This document shows, piece by piece, positions 25,518-34,427 of a DNA stretch of 64,000 nucleotides. Both the position numbers and the translations under genes were made by a program. Every line of letters begins with the position of its first letter. Within the stretch, counting starts at the first letter, position 1. The notes below the pieces were generated by a model that worked only from the letters and a program-made list of their open reading frames with translations, was not told the DNA's origin and did not search any database. Source of the DNA: Streptomyces orinoci (GTDB lineage: Bacteria; Actinomycetota; Actinomycetes; Streptomycetales; Streptomycetaceae); assembly GCF_003121295.1 (NCBI RefSeq), contig NZ_PHNC01000031.1:250439-314438 (forward strand). Reading direction: 5' to 3'.

Positions 25518-26162
25518 GTGACCCGCAAGGACAGCGTGCGCGCCGCGACCAGCACCGCCAAGGACAGCGTGCGCCATGCCGCGGATGTGGTGGCGCCCTA
25601 CGCCGGCACGGCCAAGGACACCGCCGTGCACTACGCCCACGAGGCCCGTACCCGGCTCGCCCCCAAGGTGGCCGAGGCCGGCCGGCAGGCGAAGGCGCAG
25701 TACGACGCCCATCTGCAGCCCCGGCTGGAATACGCCCGCGAGGCCCTGCCGCCCAAGGCCGTCCAGGCCGCCGAGCGGGCCCGCGCGGCCGCCGAGCCGG
25801 TACGCGAGGAGGCACTCGCCCGCGGCAGCGCCGCCCTGGCCGCGCTGCGCGGCCAGGTCTCGGCCGCCGATGTGGAGAAGCTGGTGAAGAAGCGCGGCCG
25901 CCGCTGCCGGGCGGGCCGGCTGGCCAAGCGGGCCGCGCTGCTGGGCCTGATCGCCGGGGGCGCCATCGCCGCCTGGAAGTGGTGGGACCGGCAGTCCAGC
26001 CCCGACTGGCTGGTGGAGCCCCCGGCCGCCACCGACCCCGGCCGCTCCCCGCTGACCTCGGTGGACGGCAGCGCCGACCACTCCGTCCTGGACCCGGAGG
26101 TACAGGCCAAGGAGGCGGAGGCCGACCGCCTGGGCGAGGGCGAGGACGAGCGGAACAGTTAG
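25518..26162 (+). CDS. DUF5324-like membrane-anchored protein
   Basis: A 214-residue protein. The first 130 residues are Ala/Arg/Lys-rich amphipathic helix with repeats resembling apolipoprotein or LEA proteins (DSVRAATSTAKDSVRHAADVV). They are followed by a short membrane helix (AALLGLIAGGAIAAWKW) and an acidic tail. GTG start with GAGGAGG. The gene in this place in Streptomyces belongs to an uncharacterised family (DUF5324); no function is known. Confidence 0.78.
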   Translation: MTRKDSVRAATSTAKDSVRHAADVVAPYAGTAKDTAVHYAHEARTRLAPKVAEAGRQAKAQYDAHLQPRLEYAREALPPKAVQAAERARAAAEPVREEALARGSAALAALRGQVSAADVEKLVKKRGRRCRAGRLAKRAALLGLIAGGAIAAWKWWDRQSSPDWLVEPPAATDPGRSPLTSVDGSADHSVLDPEVQAKEAEADRLGEGEDERNS

Positions 26163-26233
26163 GGGCGCGGGGCGCCCCATAGGGGCGCGGGGAACTGCGC
26201 GACCAGCCCCCCACCGGCCCGCAGGTGACCAAG

Positions 26234-26265
26234 ACGCCCTCCGACCGCACCGGGCCGGAGGGCGT
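26234..26265. terminator. Bidirectional terminator before the P450 gene
   Basis: ACGCCCTCCG (26234-26243) pairs perfectly with CGGAGGGCGT (26256-26265) between two convergent genes, the DUF5324-like gene and the P450 gene. Confidence 0.8.
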
Positions 26266-26296
26266 CCGTGTCCAAGCCGACCGCCCGCTGCCGCCG

Positions 26297-27493
26297 TCAG
26301 AACTGGACGGGCAGGTGGCGCGGCCCCCGGAGCATGGCCGCCTGCCGGTAGGGAGGCGGGTCCTGGAGCAGGGTCGCGGCGCCGAGGCGCGGGATCAGCG
26401 CGCCGAGCGCGGTCTGGGCTTCGATACGGGCGAGCGGGGCGCCGTAGCAGAGATGGATGCCGCTGCCGAAGCCGAGGTGCTGGTTGTCCGTGCGGGTGGG
26501 GTCGAACCGGTCGGGGTCGTGGAACCGCTTGGGGTCGCGGTTGCCGGAGGCCAGCGCGAGCACCACGGAGGAGCCCTTGGGGATGGTGGTGCCGGCGATG
26601 TCGATATCGGCGAGCGGGATGCGTTGGCGCATCTGGACCGGGGGCTCATAGCGCAGCAGTTCCTCCACCGCGGCCGGCAGCAGGCCGGGGTCGCGGCGCA
26701 GCCGGTCGAGCTGGTCGGGGTGGCGCAGCAGGGTGAGCACACCATTGGTGATCAGGTTGACGGTTGTCTCATGGCCGGCGATCAGCAGCAGCACGCAGTT
26801 TTCAGCGAGTTCCTCCGGGGTGAGCCGAAGGGCGGGGTCGGGTTCGTTGACGAAGGCGGAGAGCATGTCACCGGTGGGGTGGCCGCGGCGCTGTTCGGCG
26901 AGGTTGACCAGGTACTGGCCCATCGCGACGCGGGCCCGCTCGCCCTCCTGGTCCCGCTCGGTGGAGGTGTCCTCTCCGGGCCGGATGTCGGCGGCGGCGA
27001 CCAGCGCGTCGGACCACTGCCGGAACCGCGGCTCGTCCTCGCGCGGCACTCCGAGCAGCCGGCAGATGACCATGACCGGCAGCGGATAGGCGAAGTCGTC
27101 CACGACATCGACCTGGGTGCGGTCCCCCAGCCCGTCGAGCAGTTCCCCGGTGGCCCGGGCGATCTCCTCGCGCATGCCATCGACCCGGCCGGGGCTGTGC
27201 GGGGGACCGAACGGCCGCATGGTCAGGGTGCGCAGTCTGTGGTGCTCGGGGTCGTCCAGGCGCAGGAACGGCGGCTTCCGCTCCTCCCCGGACGCGGTGG
27301 TGCGGCTGCGGGGGTCCGCGCTGAAGCGCGGGTCATGGAGCAGGGCGGTGATCTCGTGGTAGGTGCCGACCAGGTAGCTGCCGTCCGTCTGCCGCACCAC
27401 GGGGCCGGCTTGGCGCAGTTCCGCGTAGAGCGGATAGGGATCGGGACGGCTGGCGTAGTCGGTGATCCGTTGCAGCAGGGTGTCGGCGGGCAT
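26297..27493 (-). CDS. Cytochrome P450
   Basis: A 398-residue soluble bacterial P450. Signatures are the I-helix LLIAGHETTVNLI with the acid-alcohol pair, the K-helix EELLR (ExxR), and the heme loop FGSGIHLCYGAPLAR with Cys349 as thiolate ligand. Its electron partners are encoded just upstream, giving a complete class I system. It resembles secondary-metabolite P450s, but the substrate cannot be read from sequence. It lies about 8 kb from the PKS genes, so a role in polyketide tailoring is only possible. Confidence 0.93.
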   Translation of the reverse strand: MPADTLLQRITDYASRPDPYPLYAELRQAGPVVRQTDGSYLVGTYHEITALLHDPRFSADPRSRTTASGEERKPPFLRLDDPEHHRLRTLTMRPFGPPHSPGRVDGMREEIARATGELLDGLGDRTQVDVVDDFAYPLPVMVICRLLGVPREDEPRFRQWSDALVAAADIRPGEDTSTERDQEGERARVAMGQYLVNLAEQRRGHPTGDMLSAFVNEPDPALRLTPEELAENCVLLLIAGHETTVNLITNGVLTLLRHPDQLDRLRRDPGLLPAAVEELLRYEPPVQMRQRIPLADIDIAGTTIPKGSSVVLALASGNRDPKRFHDPDRFDPTRTDNQHLGFGSGIHLCYGAPLARIEAQTALGALIPRLGAATLLQDPPPYRQAAMLRGPRHLPVQF

Positions 27494-27559
27494 GGGGGTC
27501 GGCTCCTCATCGGTGGGCGGGACGCGGGTCGGCTCCTCTTGGGCGGGCGGGAACGCGGG

Positions 27560-28933
27560 TCAGCCGGCGGTCGGCACCACGGTCAGCCGGCGGTCGGGCA
27601 GATGACCGGTGAGTGCCACGGTGGGGCCGTGGGACAGGCCCTTGGGGTCCGGCACATCGGAGGGAATCGGGACTTCGGCCGCCAGCGGACGGTCGGACGC
27701 GCCGGGCGCGGGCGGGAACGGGGCGGCGGTCTCGATCAGGTGCTGGTAGTACTCCAGGGACTTGGCCATATTGACGGTGACCGCGGCGGTGACCCGGCCC
27801 TGGTAGCCGTAGACCATGGCGAGGCGGCGTTCCTCCAGCGTGCCCTGGGCGATGACCACCTGGTCGGAGAAGGTGGGGACGCCCACCGACTTGATGTTGA
27901 GGCCGAACTGGGTGGACCAGAAGGTGGGCAGGGCCAGGTGGGGACGGCGCAGCGGCCCTGGACTGACCATGTTGTGGGCGGCCACCTCGGCCTGGGCGAC
28001 CGCGTTGCCCCAGTGCTCCAGAGAGAGCAGCTGATACCCGAAGAGCGGGTGGGGGAAGCGGGAGACATCGCCGGCCACGAAGACGTCGTCGGTGACGATC
28101 CCGTACATGTTGAAGGCCCGGCACCCGGCGTCGCAGGCGATGCCGCGCGGGCCCGCCGCCAGCCCCGCCTCGGCCAGCCACTCGACATTGCGGACCGCGC
28201 CCAGCGCCGCGACGCAGACATCCGCCTCCAGGCGGCTGCCGTCGGACAGGTCCGCGCCGGTGAACCGGCCGGCCGCGTCCCCGCGCAGTGCGGTGACGGT
28301 CACCCCGCAGCGCAGGTCCACGCCATGGTTGCGGTGCATGGCGGCGGCGAGTTTGGACAGGGTGCCGCCGAGCGCGCCGATCAGCGGCGCGGGGCCGCGT
28401 TCGGTCACGGTGACATCCAGTCCGCGTTCCCGGCAGGCCGAGGCGATCTCGGAGCCGGTGAAGCCGCCGCCGATGACCAGTACCCGGCGCGGCCCGGCGG
28501 CCAGCCGCTCGGCCAGGCCCGTGGCGTCCTCGCGGGTGCGCAGGGTGAACACCCCGTCCAGGGCGGCCTCTTGAGGGTTGGGCCAGGGTCTGGCCCGGGT
28601 GCCGGTGGCGATCAGCAGCCGGTCGTAGGGCAGTGGCTCGCCATCGGCCAGCAGCACCCGTTTGCCGATGGGGTCCAGGCCGGTGGCGCGTACGCCCAGC
28701 CGCCAGTCCACCTGCGGGTCCAGGCGCATCGGAAGCCCGGTGGACCGGGGCGCCGCCTGGCCGAGCAGCACCTGTTTGGACAGCGGCGGCCGGTCGTAGG
28801 GCGGATGGGGCTCGTCGCCGACCACGGTCAGCGAGCCGGTGAAGCCTTCCTCGCGCAGCTTCTCGGCGGCCCGCAGTCCGGCGAGCGAGGCGCCGACGAT
28901 GACGATCCGGCCGTCCTTGAGGTCACCGCCCAT
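27560..28933 (-). CDS. Ferredoxin reductase, FAD-dependent (P450 partner)
   Basis: A 457-residue Rossmann-fold oxidoreductase: FAD-binding IVIVGASLAGLRAAEKLREEGF, NAD(P)H-binding VLVIGGGFTGSEIASACRERGL, and the C-terminal FAD motif NMYGIVTDDVFVAGDVSRFPHPLFG. It belongs to the putidaredoxin reductase/BphA4-like group. It would pass electrons from NAD(P)H to the ferredoxin encoded immediately upstream, overlapping by 11 bp. About 50 residues beyond the usual length form a Pro-rich C-terminal tail. Confidence 0.92.
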   Translation of the reverse strand: MGGDLKDGRIVIVGASLAGLRAAEKLREEGFTGSLTVVGDEPHPPYDRPPLSKQVLLGQAAPRSTGLPMRLDPQVDWRLGVRATGLDPIGKRVLLADGEPLPYDRLLIATGTRARPWPNPQEAALDGVFTLRTREDATGLAERLAAGPRRVLVIGGGFTGSEIASACRERGLDVTVTERGPAPLIGALGGTLSKLAAAMHRNHGVDLRCGVTVTALRGDAAGRFTGADLSDGSRLEADVCVAALGAVRNVEWLAEAGLAAGPRGIACDAGCRAFNMYGIVTDDVFVAGDVSRFPHPLFGYQLLSLEHWGNAVAQAEVAAHNMVSPGPLRRPHLALPTFWSTQFGLNIKSVGVPTFSDQVVIAQGTLEERRLAMVYGYQGRVTAAVTVNMAKSLEYYQHLIETAAPFPPAPGASDRPLAAEVPIPSDVPDPKGLSHGPTVALTGHLPDRRLTVVPTAG

Positions 28934-29132
28934 CGGGGTTCACCTCCGCACCGAGGAGGATGGCCTGCACCGGGCAGGCCGCCGCTGCCTGGCGCACCCG
29001 CTCCAGTTGCTCGTCGGGGACGGCCGGGTTGTACAGCAGCCCCTCCTCACCGTGCAGTTGGAATACCTCCGGTGCGAGGAACACGCATTGCGCATAGCCC
29101 TGGCAACGGGTGAGATCCACCACGACCCGCAT
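28923..29132 (-). CDS. Ferredoxin with CxxYxxC cluster motif
   Basis: A 69-residue single-cluster ferredoxin: VDLTRCQGYAQCVFLAPEVF and a C-terminal CPVQAI. Cysteines 10, 16 and 53 can bind a [3Fe-4S] cluster. The position that holds a fourth cysteine in [4Fe-4S] proteins is Tyr13, a variant known from P450-linked ferredoxins of actinobacteria. The ATG at 29132 follows GGAGGGA by about 9 bases; a GTG nine bases earlier overlaps that site. It is the first gene of the Fd-FdR-P450 operon. Confidence 0.92.
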   Translation of the reverse strand: MRVVVDLTRCQGYAQCVFLAPEVFQLHGEEGLLYNPAVPDEQLERVRQAAAACPVQAILLGAEVNPDGR

Positions 29133-29220
29133 CCCCGTCACTCCCTCCGCCGTCCTACCCCCTCCTCGCCAGCCTGCGGGACAAACCGGACTTCCGCATC
29201 TGGATCGCCCGGCGGCGGGG

Positions 29221-31050
29221 TCAGCCCAGGGCGCGGTCGAGGTTGAAGGCGGCGCTGATGAGGGCGAGGTGGGTGAACGCCTGGGGAAAGTTGCCCTGCT
29301 GCCGGCCGGTGTGGCTGATCTCCTCGGCGTAGAGGCCGAGGTGGTTGGCGTAGGTGAGCATCTTCTCGAACGCCAGCCGGGCCTCGTTCAGGCGCCCGGC
29401 CCGGGTGAGGGCCTCGACGTACCAGAAGGAGCAGATGGAGAAGGTGCCTTCCTCCCCTTCCAGGCCGTCCGGGCTGGCCTTGGGGTCATAGCGCCACACC
29501 AGCGAGTCGGACACCAGCTCATCGCCGAGGGCGTCCAGGGTGGACAGCCACAGCGGGTCGGTCGGCGCGATAAACCTGGTCAGCGGCATCATCAGCACCG
29601 CGGCGTCCAGCACCTCCGAGTCCTCGTGCTGGACGAACGCCTGCCGGGCGGGCGACCAGCCCCGGTCCATGATCCGCCAGTAGATCTCGTCCCGGACCGG
29701 CACCCAGCGGGCCGAATTCGCCGGCAGGCTGTGCCGCTGGGCGATGCGCAGGGCCCGGTCGATGGCCACCCAGCACATCAGATGGGAGTAGAGGAACCTC
29801 TTGCGCCCGCCACGGGTCTCCCACACCCCCTCGTCCGGCTGGTCCCAGTGCTCGCAGACCCAGTCCACCAGGGCGCACACCCCGCGCCAGTGGCCGCTGG
29901 AGATGGGCCGGCACCACTTGTCGTAGAGGTAGACGGAGTCCAGCAGAGCGCCGTAGATGTCCAGTTGCAGCTGGGTGGCGGCGCCATTGCCGACCCGCAC
30001 CGGTGCCGAGCCCTGGTACCCCTCCAGCTGGGGCAGCACTCGTTCGGGCAGCTCAAGGCGTCCGTCGATGCCGTACATCACCTGAAGGGGGCCGGACGGT
30101 CCGCCGCCACGGCGCTCGGTGTGCCGGGTGAGGAAGCCCATGAACGCCTCGGCCTCCCCGGTGAAACCAAGTCTGAGCAGCGCATAGACGGCGAACGCGG
30201 CATCGCGCACCCATACATGGCGGTAGTCCCAGTTGCGCCCGCCGCCGATCCGCTCGGGCAGGCTGGTGGTGGGCGCCGCCACGATCGCGCCGGTGGGGGC
30301 GTAGGTGAGCAGCTTGAGGGTGAGGGCCGAGCGGTGCACCATCTCCCGCCATCTGCCCCGGTAGCGGGACTGGCGCAGCCAGTTCCGCCAGAAGGCGACC
30401 GTGGCGGTGAACTCCCGCTCGGCCCGCGCCCGCGGGCAGCCGCGTGGCGCGGCCTCACCACGGTTCTGCTCCAGGGCGAAGACCGCGCTCTCGCCCCGGG
30501 CGAGCCGGAATTCCGCTGCCGCATCCCCGCCGTCGCACTCCAGCGGCACCGTGGCGGTCAGCCTCAGCGACAGCGACAGCGCCGCGCAGTCGAACACCGC
30601 GGCCCCGTCCGCCATCCGCACGGTGTGCCGCTCGGCGCCATAGCCGAACCGGGGGGCCACCCGGGCCCGGAACGGGATCGTTCCGCGAACGCACACCACC
30701 CGCCGGACCAGCCGGTGGCTGTCCGCCTCGCCGGACTCCGACAAGGGCATGAAGTCCTGGATCTCCCCCAGCCCCTCCTCGGTGAAGAACCGGGTGATCA
30801 GCACATTGGTGTCCGGGAAGTACAGCTGCTTGGTACGGGACGGAACGGCGGCGGCCAGCTCGAAGGCCCCGCCCCGGTCCGCGTCGAGGATGGCCGCGAA
30901 GACGCTGGGGGAATCGAACGCCGGGCAGCAGTACCAGTCGATGGTGCCGTCGGTGCCCACCAGCGCCACCGTGCGCAGATCCCCGATCAGGCCGTGGTCC
31001 GCGATCGGCAGATAACGCTCGGATGTGTCCCGTCCCGGTGCCCCGTACAT
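29221..31050 (-). CDS. Glycoside hydrolase family 15 protein
   Basis: A 609-residue cytoplasmic GH15 (glucoamylase or trehalase-like) enzyme. It has an N-terminal beta domain with YLPIADHGLIGDLRTVALVGTDGTIDWYCCPAFDSPSVF and an (alpha/alpha)6 barrel containing GGGRNWDYRHVWVRDAAF and EEGTFSICSFWYVEAL, whose glutamates are the usual acid and base. It may act on trehalose or short maltodextrins. ATG at 31050 after GGGAGG. There is no signal peptide. It may be host DNA rather than part of the polyketide island. Confidence 0.9.
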   Translation of the reverse strand: MYGAPGRDTSERYLPIADHGLIGDLRTVALVGTDGTIDWYCCPAFDSPSVFAAILDADRGGAFELAAAVPSRTKQLYFPDTNVLITRFFTEEGLGEIQDFMPLSESGEADSHRLVRRVVCVRGTIPFRARVAPRFGYGAERHTVRMADGAAVFDCAALSLSLRLTATVPLECDGGDAAAEFRLARGESAVFALEQNRGEAAPRGCPRARAEREFTATVAFWRNWLRQSRYRGRWREMVHRSALTLKLLTYAPTGAIVAAPTTSLPERIGGGRNWDYRHVWVRDAAFAVYALLRLGFTGEAEAFMGFLTRHTERRGGGPSGPLQVMYGIDGRLELPERVLPQLEGYQGSAPVRVGNGAATQLQLDIYGALLDSVYLYDKWCRPISSGHWRGVCALVDWVCEHWDQPDEGVWETRGGRKRFLYSHLMCWVAIDRALRIAQRHSLPANSARWVPVRDEIYWRIMDRGWSPARQAFVQHEDSEVLDAAVLMMPLTRFIAPTDPLWLSTLDALGDELVSDSLVWRYDPKASPDGLEGEEGTFSICSFWYVEALTRAGRLNEARLAFEKMLTYANHLGLYAEEISHTGRQQGNFPQAFTHLALISAAFNLDRALG

Positions 31051-31375
31051 CGCAGCACCTCCCTGCTGCGCCCGCCGGAAGGAGGCCAACCGCGGCATGC
31101 GCCGCCCGGCCGCCCCTGGACGTGCTCACCCCCACTGGTTCGGAGAATAACGCCGCCCGCCGCACGAGCGCTTCCCGCCGGCGCACGCCAAAATGCCCGC
31201 ATGAGGCGTCGAGCTACACGCACAGTTCAGGCTGGTCGCACCCCGATCAGGCTGGTCGCACCCCGACTCGCCGACTTCCACCCAGGACGTTCCGCCGCCG
31301 TGATGCGGTGCCCTCATTGCCCACAGCATGCTCGGGCACCGCAGACTGCCAAACGGCAGAGCCCGCCCCGGCCGC
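31051..31375. other. Spacer with a 20-bp tandem repeat and TetR-gene terminator
   Basis: No gene is supported. CAGGCTGGTCGCACCCCGAT occurs at 31228-31247 and again directly after, with the last base changed. TGCGGTGCCC (31304-31313) pairs with GGGCACCGCA (31334-31343), a likely terminator for the TetR gene on the minus strand. Confidence 0.6.
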
Positions 31376-32008
31376 CTACACCTCCGTAGGGGCGATCAGG
31401 CTGCGTACGACCGGCGTGGCGATACGCAACACGTCTTCCAAATCGGCCTCGGCGAGGTCGGGCAGGCACAGAACATACCGTTGAGTGGCGATGCCCATCA
31501 TGATCGCTGCGAACAGGCCCGCCCGCAGGCGCGCGTCAGGCGCGTCCATGTTCGCGGCAACCCGGTCCACCGCCTCGGCGGTGACGTGGCGGCGCATGAG
31601 GTCGGCGGCCTCGTCGCTGGTCATACTGGCGCGCATGAGCACCGCCATGGGGCTGTCGGGGTCCGCGGCCCAGGTGCCCAGCATGCCCCGGAGGTAGTTC
31701 TCAACAGTGCGGCTGGGGTCGTCGGTGGTCAGTTGGTCAATGGGGATGGAGAAGTGGACGGCCTCGCGGAACAGCGCCTGCTTGGTGCCGAAGTAATTGA
31801 TGACCGACGACTTGTCCACGCCGGCGGCCGCAGCGATGCCGCGGATGGTGGCGCGCTCGTACCCGAGTCGGCCGAACTGGCCGCGGGCCGCCTCAAGGAT
31901 GCGCCGACGGGTGCGTTCACCTTTGCGTTCCGGCCGACCGGTGTCCTCACCGCCGTCCTGCGACCGGTTTTCCCCCAACGGTGCGAACGCCGGGTCGGCG
32001 CTGGGCAT
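31376..32008 (-). CDS. TetR family transcriptional regulator
   Basis: A 210-residue TetR-type repressor. The DNA-binding domain is RTRRRILEAARGQFGRLGYERATIRGIAAAAGVDKSSVINYFGTKQALF, and the variable C-terminal domain binds an effector. ATG at 32008 with AAGGAGA. It lies 262 bp downstream of the MFS exporter on the same strand. This pairing recalls lanK/lanJ of landomycin producers, where the repressor responds to the antibiotic and controls the pump. That functional analogy is inference. Confidence 0.9.
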   Translation of the reverse strand: MPSADPAFAPLGENRSQDGGEDTGRPERKGERTRRRILEAARGQFGRLGYERATIRGIAAAAGVDKSSVINYFGTKQALFREAVHFSIPIDQLTTDDPSRTVENYLRGMLGTWAADPDSPMAVLMRASMTSDEAADLMRRHVTAEAVDRVAANMDAPDARLRAGLFAAIMMGIATQRYVLCLPDLAEADLEDVLRIATPVVRSLIAPTEV

Positions 32009-32270
32009 CTCGGTCTCCTTCCGCTTCGCGCTCTGCATCGTACTGGCGTATTGCACCGCTGCGCCGAGGGGCAGCCAGCCGGCGCCCTCGGGCTCGGCGA
32101 CCACCCCCGGGTAATCCGTTTGCCATCCGATCGACAGGGGGCAAAAGTCATGCCGGACACGCAGGCCAGGAACCTCGCTTCGAGGCTGCGAAGAAGGTAA
32201 CTGCACCGCCTTGGTCGCGGCGACGGCGCGGCAGAAGATCCGCGCGCCATCGCCCCGGCAACCACCGCCG

Positions 32271-33791
32271 TCAGCCCACCGGCGGATGGACGTCGCCGGG
32301 CTGCGGCTTCTTCGCGTTGACCGCGACGACTACGAGCAGCGCCGCCCCGGCGAGCACCGCAGAGCCCACCCCGAACGATGAGGTGTAGCCGTCGGTCAGA
32401 GCCACCTTGGCGCGCTCCACAAGCCCGAAGTCGTGGCTTGCGATGCCGCGGAAGTACGCGGCCCCGGCATGCGGCAGCTTGTTGTCGGCGACCGTCGTGG
32501 AGACCGTGGACAGCGCCGCGAGGCCCAGGGCGCCGCCGACTTGCTGGGAGGCGTCGAGGAGCCCGGAGGCGATGCCCGCGTCGTGTTCGCCGACACCGCG
32601 AACCGCTCCAAGTGTCAGCGGCACCAGGCACAGCCCGAGCCCGAGCGCGGTGACGAACATGGCCGGCATCAGGTGCGTGGTGTAGGAGGACGACGCGTCC
32701 AGCGAACTGAACCAGAGCAGCCCGCCCGCGCCGATCAGCGCACCGGGCGCGACGACGGCGCGCGGCGGGACGAAGGCTACGAGCTTGGCGCCGAGGAAGC
32801 CCGCCGAGATACCCATGCCGAAGGTGAACGGCAGATAGGCGAAGCCCGTCTTGACCGGGCTGTAGCTGAGAGTCTGCTGCATGTACAGGGTGAGGAAGTA
32901 GAAGGTGGAGAACATGCCGGCGCCGACAAGCAGCATCGTGGCGTACGAGCCCGCACGGTTCCGGTCGCGGAGCAGGCGTAGCGGCATCATCGGTTCAGCC
33001 ACGCGCGCCTGCGTGAACAGGAAGACGCTCAGCAGGACGGCGGCAACCACGAAGAATGAGACGGTGATTGCGTCGGTCCATCCGTCCTCACCGCCACGGG
33101 TGATGGCGTAAACAAGGGACACCATGCCGGCAGTTGCGGTGATCGCACCGGGGACGTCCAGCCGCCCGTTGTCCCGGTTGGCGTCGCCCAGGAACCGGGT
33201 TCCGATGACGACAAGGAGCCCGATGGGGACGTTGACGAAGAGGACCCATCGCCAGTTGAGGTAGTCGGTGAGCACGCCGCCGAGCATGAGCCCGAGGGCG
33301 GAGCCGACGCCCGCCATGGCGGCGTAAACGCCCAACGCCCGGTTACGTGGCTTCCCTTCGGGGAATGTCGTGGCGATCAGGGACAGCGCCGTCGGTGATG
33401 CGATGGCGGCGCCCACGCCCTGCACAACGCGCGCACCAAGGAGCGTGGCTTCGTTGGGAGCGAGCCCGCCGAGCAGCGAGGCGAGGGTGAAGACGGCGAG
33501 GCCGAACCGGAACACCCGGCGTCGGCCGTAGAGGTCACCGGCCCGCCCGCCGAGCAGCATCAGACCGCCGAAGGCCAGGGCGTAGGCGTTGACGACCCAG
33601 GCAAGGTTGGCGGAGGAAATGTCGAGGTCGGTCTGGATGCTGGGCAGCGCGATGTTCATGATCGTGTTGTCCAGCACGAGTATCAGCTGTGCGGATGCGA
33701 TGACGGCCAGGGCAAGTCCGGGATGACTCACCGCTGTTGGAGCCGACTGGACGGGTTGGGGGGACGTGGTGGTTGGGCTGTCGCTAGACAT
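32271..33791 (-). CDS. MFS drug exporter, DHA2 (14-TMS) type
   Basis: A 506-residue major facilitator of the EmrB/QacA group with about 14 helices. Motifs include LDNTIMNIALPSIQTDL, the loop GGRAGDLYGRRRVFRFG (motif A), and LGLMLGGVLTDYLNWRWVLFVNVPIG (motif C-like followed by the DHA2 signature). It uses the proton gradient to export drugs. ATG preceded by GGAGAAACC. With the TetR gene next to it and the polyketide genes nearby, it is the likely self-resistance pump of the cluster. Confidence 0.93.
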   Translation of the reverse strand: MSSDSPTTTSPQPVQSAPTAVSHPGLALAVIASAQLILVLDNTIMNIALPSIQTDLDISSANLAWVVNAYALAFGGLMLLGGRAGDLYGRRRVFRFGLAVFTLASLLGGLAPNEATLLGARVVQGVGAAIASPTALSLIATTFPEGKPRNRALGVYAAMAGVGSALGLMLGGVLTDYLNWRWVLFVNVPIGLLVVIGTRFLGDANRDNGRLDVPGAITATAGMVSLVYAITRGGEDGWTDAITVSFFVVAAVLLSVFLFTQARVAEPMMPLRLLRDRNRAGSYATMLLVGAGMFSTFYFLTLYMQQTLSYSPVKTGFAYLPFTFGMGISAGFLGAKLVAFVPPRAVVAPGALIGAGGLLWFSSLDASSSYTTHLMPAMFVTALGLGLCLVPLTLGAVRGVGEHDAGIASGLLDASQQVGGALGLAALSTVSTTVADNKLPHAGAAYFRGIASHDFGLVERAKVALTDGYTSSFGVGSAVLAGAALLVVVAVNAKKPQPGDVHPPVG

Positions 33792-33884
33792 GGTTTCTCC
33801 AGCACGTGATGGGTGGACCGCAAGGGCGGCCCATGAAAGTGTACAAGCGTTGTTTTTTCTCTGGAGGTCGTCTAGCGTGGCGTC

Positions 33885-34337
33885 ATGAACATCAAGTACC
33901 CGACTGTGATCGCAGGTGCCCTGCTGGCCCTCGCCACCTCAACTGGTGTGGCCAGCGCTGAGACCGAGTGCTCCACCAGCCCTGTGGGCGTGTGGTCCGG
34001 CACGGTGAAGTTCAAAGACCAGACCAGCCCGATAGACGTCTCGTTCGGCAAGGACGGTGCTGTCTGCCTGGAAACGCCCGTGAGCGTCGGCCAGGGCACC
34101 TGGGTGAAGACCGGCGGGCAGACCTTCACCTACGTCATCAAGGAAACGTTCAAGGACGGTTCAGGCATGAGCGGTTGGGTGTCCATAGACCAGAACGCCG
34201 TGCTGAACAGCAGTAAGGCCTTTACTAGCTCCGGCTTGTCGAAGGTGTACGACGCATCTGGCAACCAGGTGGGGACGACCGCGGCCACCACCGAAGCCAC
34301 GCGCAAGAGCTACTCGGCGCCCGGTTGCCACAAGTAG
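33885..34337 (+). CDS. Small secreted protein of unknown function
   Basis: A 150-residue protein with a clear signal peptide (MNIKYPTVIAGALLALATSTGVASA, cleavage near ASA-ET). The mature part is a likely all-beta domain: VGVWSGTVKFKDQTSPIDVSF and GQGTWVKTGGQTFTYVIKETF, a WxG...TF-type lipocalin-like pattern seen in small Streptomyces exoproteins. Two cysteines flank the domain. It diverges from the MFS gene across 93 bp containing ACAA-GCG-TTGT at 33844-33854. The function is unknown. Confidence 0.75.
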   Translation: MNIKYPTVIAGALLALATSTGVASAETECSTSPVGVWSGTVKFKDQTSPIDVSFGKDGAVCLETPVSVGQGTWVKTGGQTFTYVIKETFKDGSGMSGWVSIDQNAVLNSSKAFTSSGLSKVYDASGNQVGTTAATTEATRKSYSAPGCHK

Positions 34338-34369
34338 CGGCCGAAGAAAGACACTTGCGCATTCGAACG

Positions 34370-34406
34370 GGGACGGCGCCCCCAACCCCCGGGGTGGCGC
34401 CGTCCC
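34370..34406. terminator. Hairpin after the small secreted protein
   Basis: GGGACGGCGCC (34370-34380) pairs with GGCGCCGTCCC (34396-34406), a perfect 11-bp stem. CCCC and GGGG runs in the loop could extend it. It separates the secreted-protein gene from the next membrane-protein gene. Confidence 0.7.
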
Positions 34407-34427
34407 ATCAGCGATGAGGGGATCACC

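Noticed and set aside
26163..26296. Search for a duplicate of the tRNA-Ala 3' end as the other attachment site
   Set aside because: No copy of the GGGGAGTCGAACCCC block was found here or elsewhere in the left part of the island, so no att pair is claimed.
26225..31389. Very long plus-strand open frames (over 750 codons each) opposite the P450, ferredoxin reductase and GH15 genes
   Set aside because: They are antisense shadows of GC-rich genes: low-complexity, Gly/Arg/His-rich translations with no domain, while the minus strand has clear families and ribosome-binding sites.
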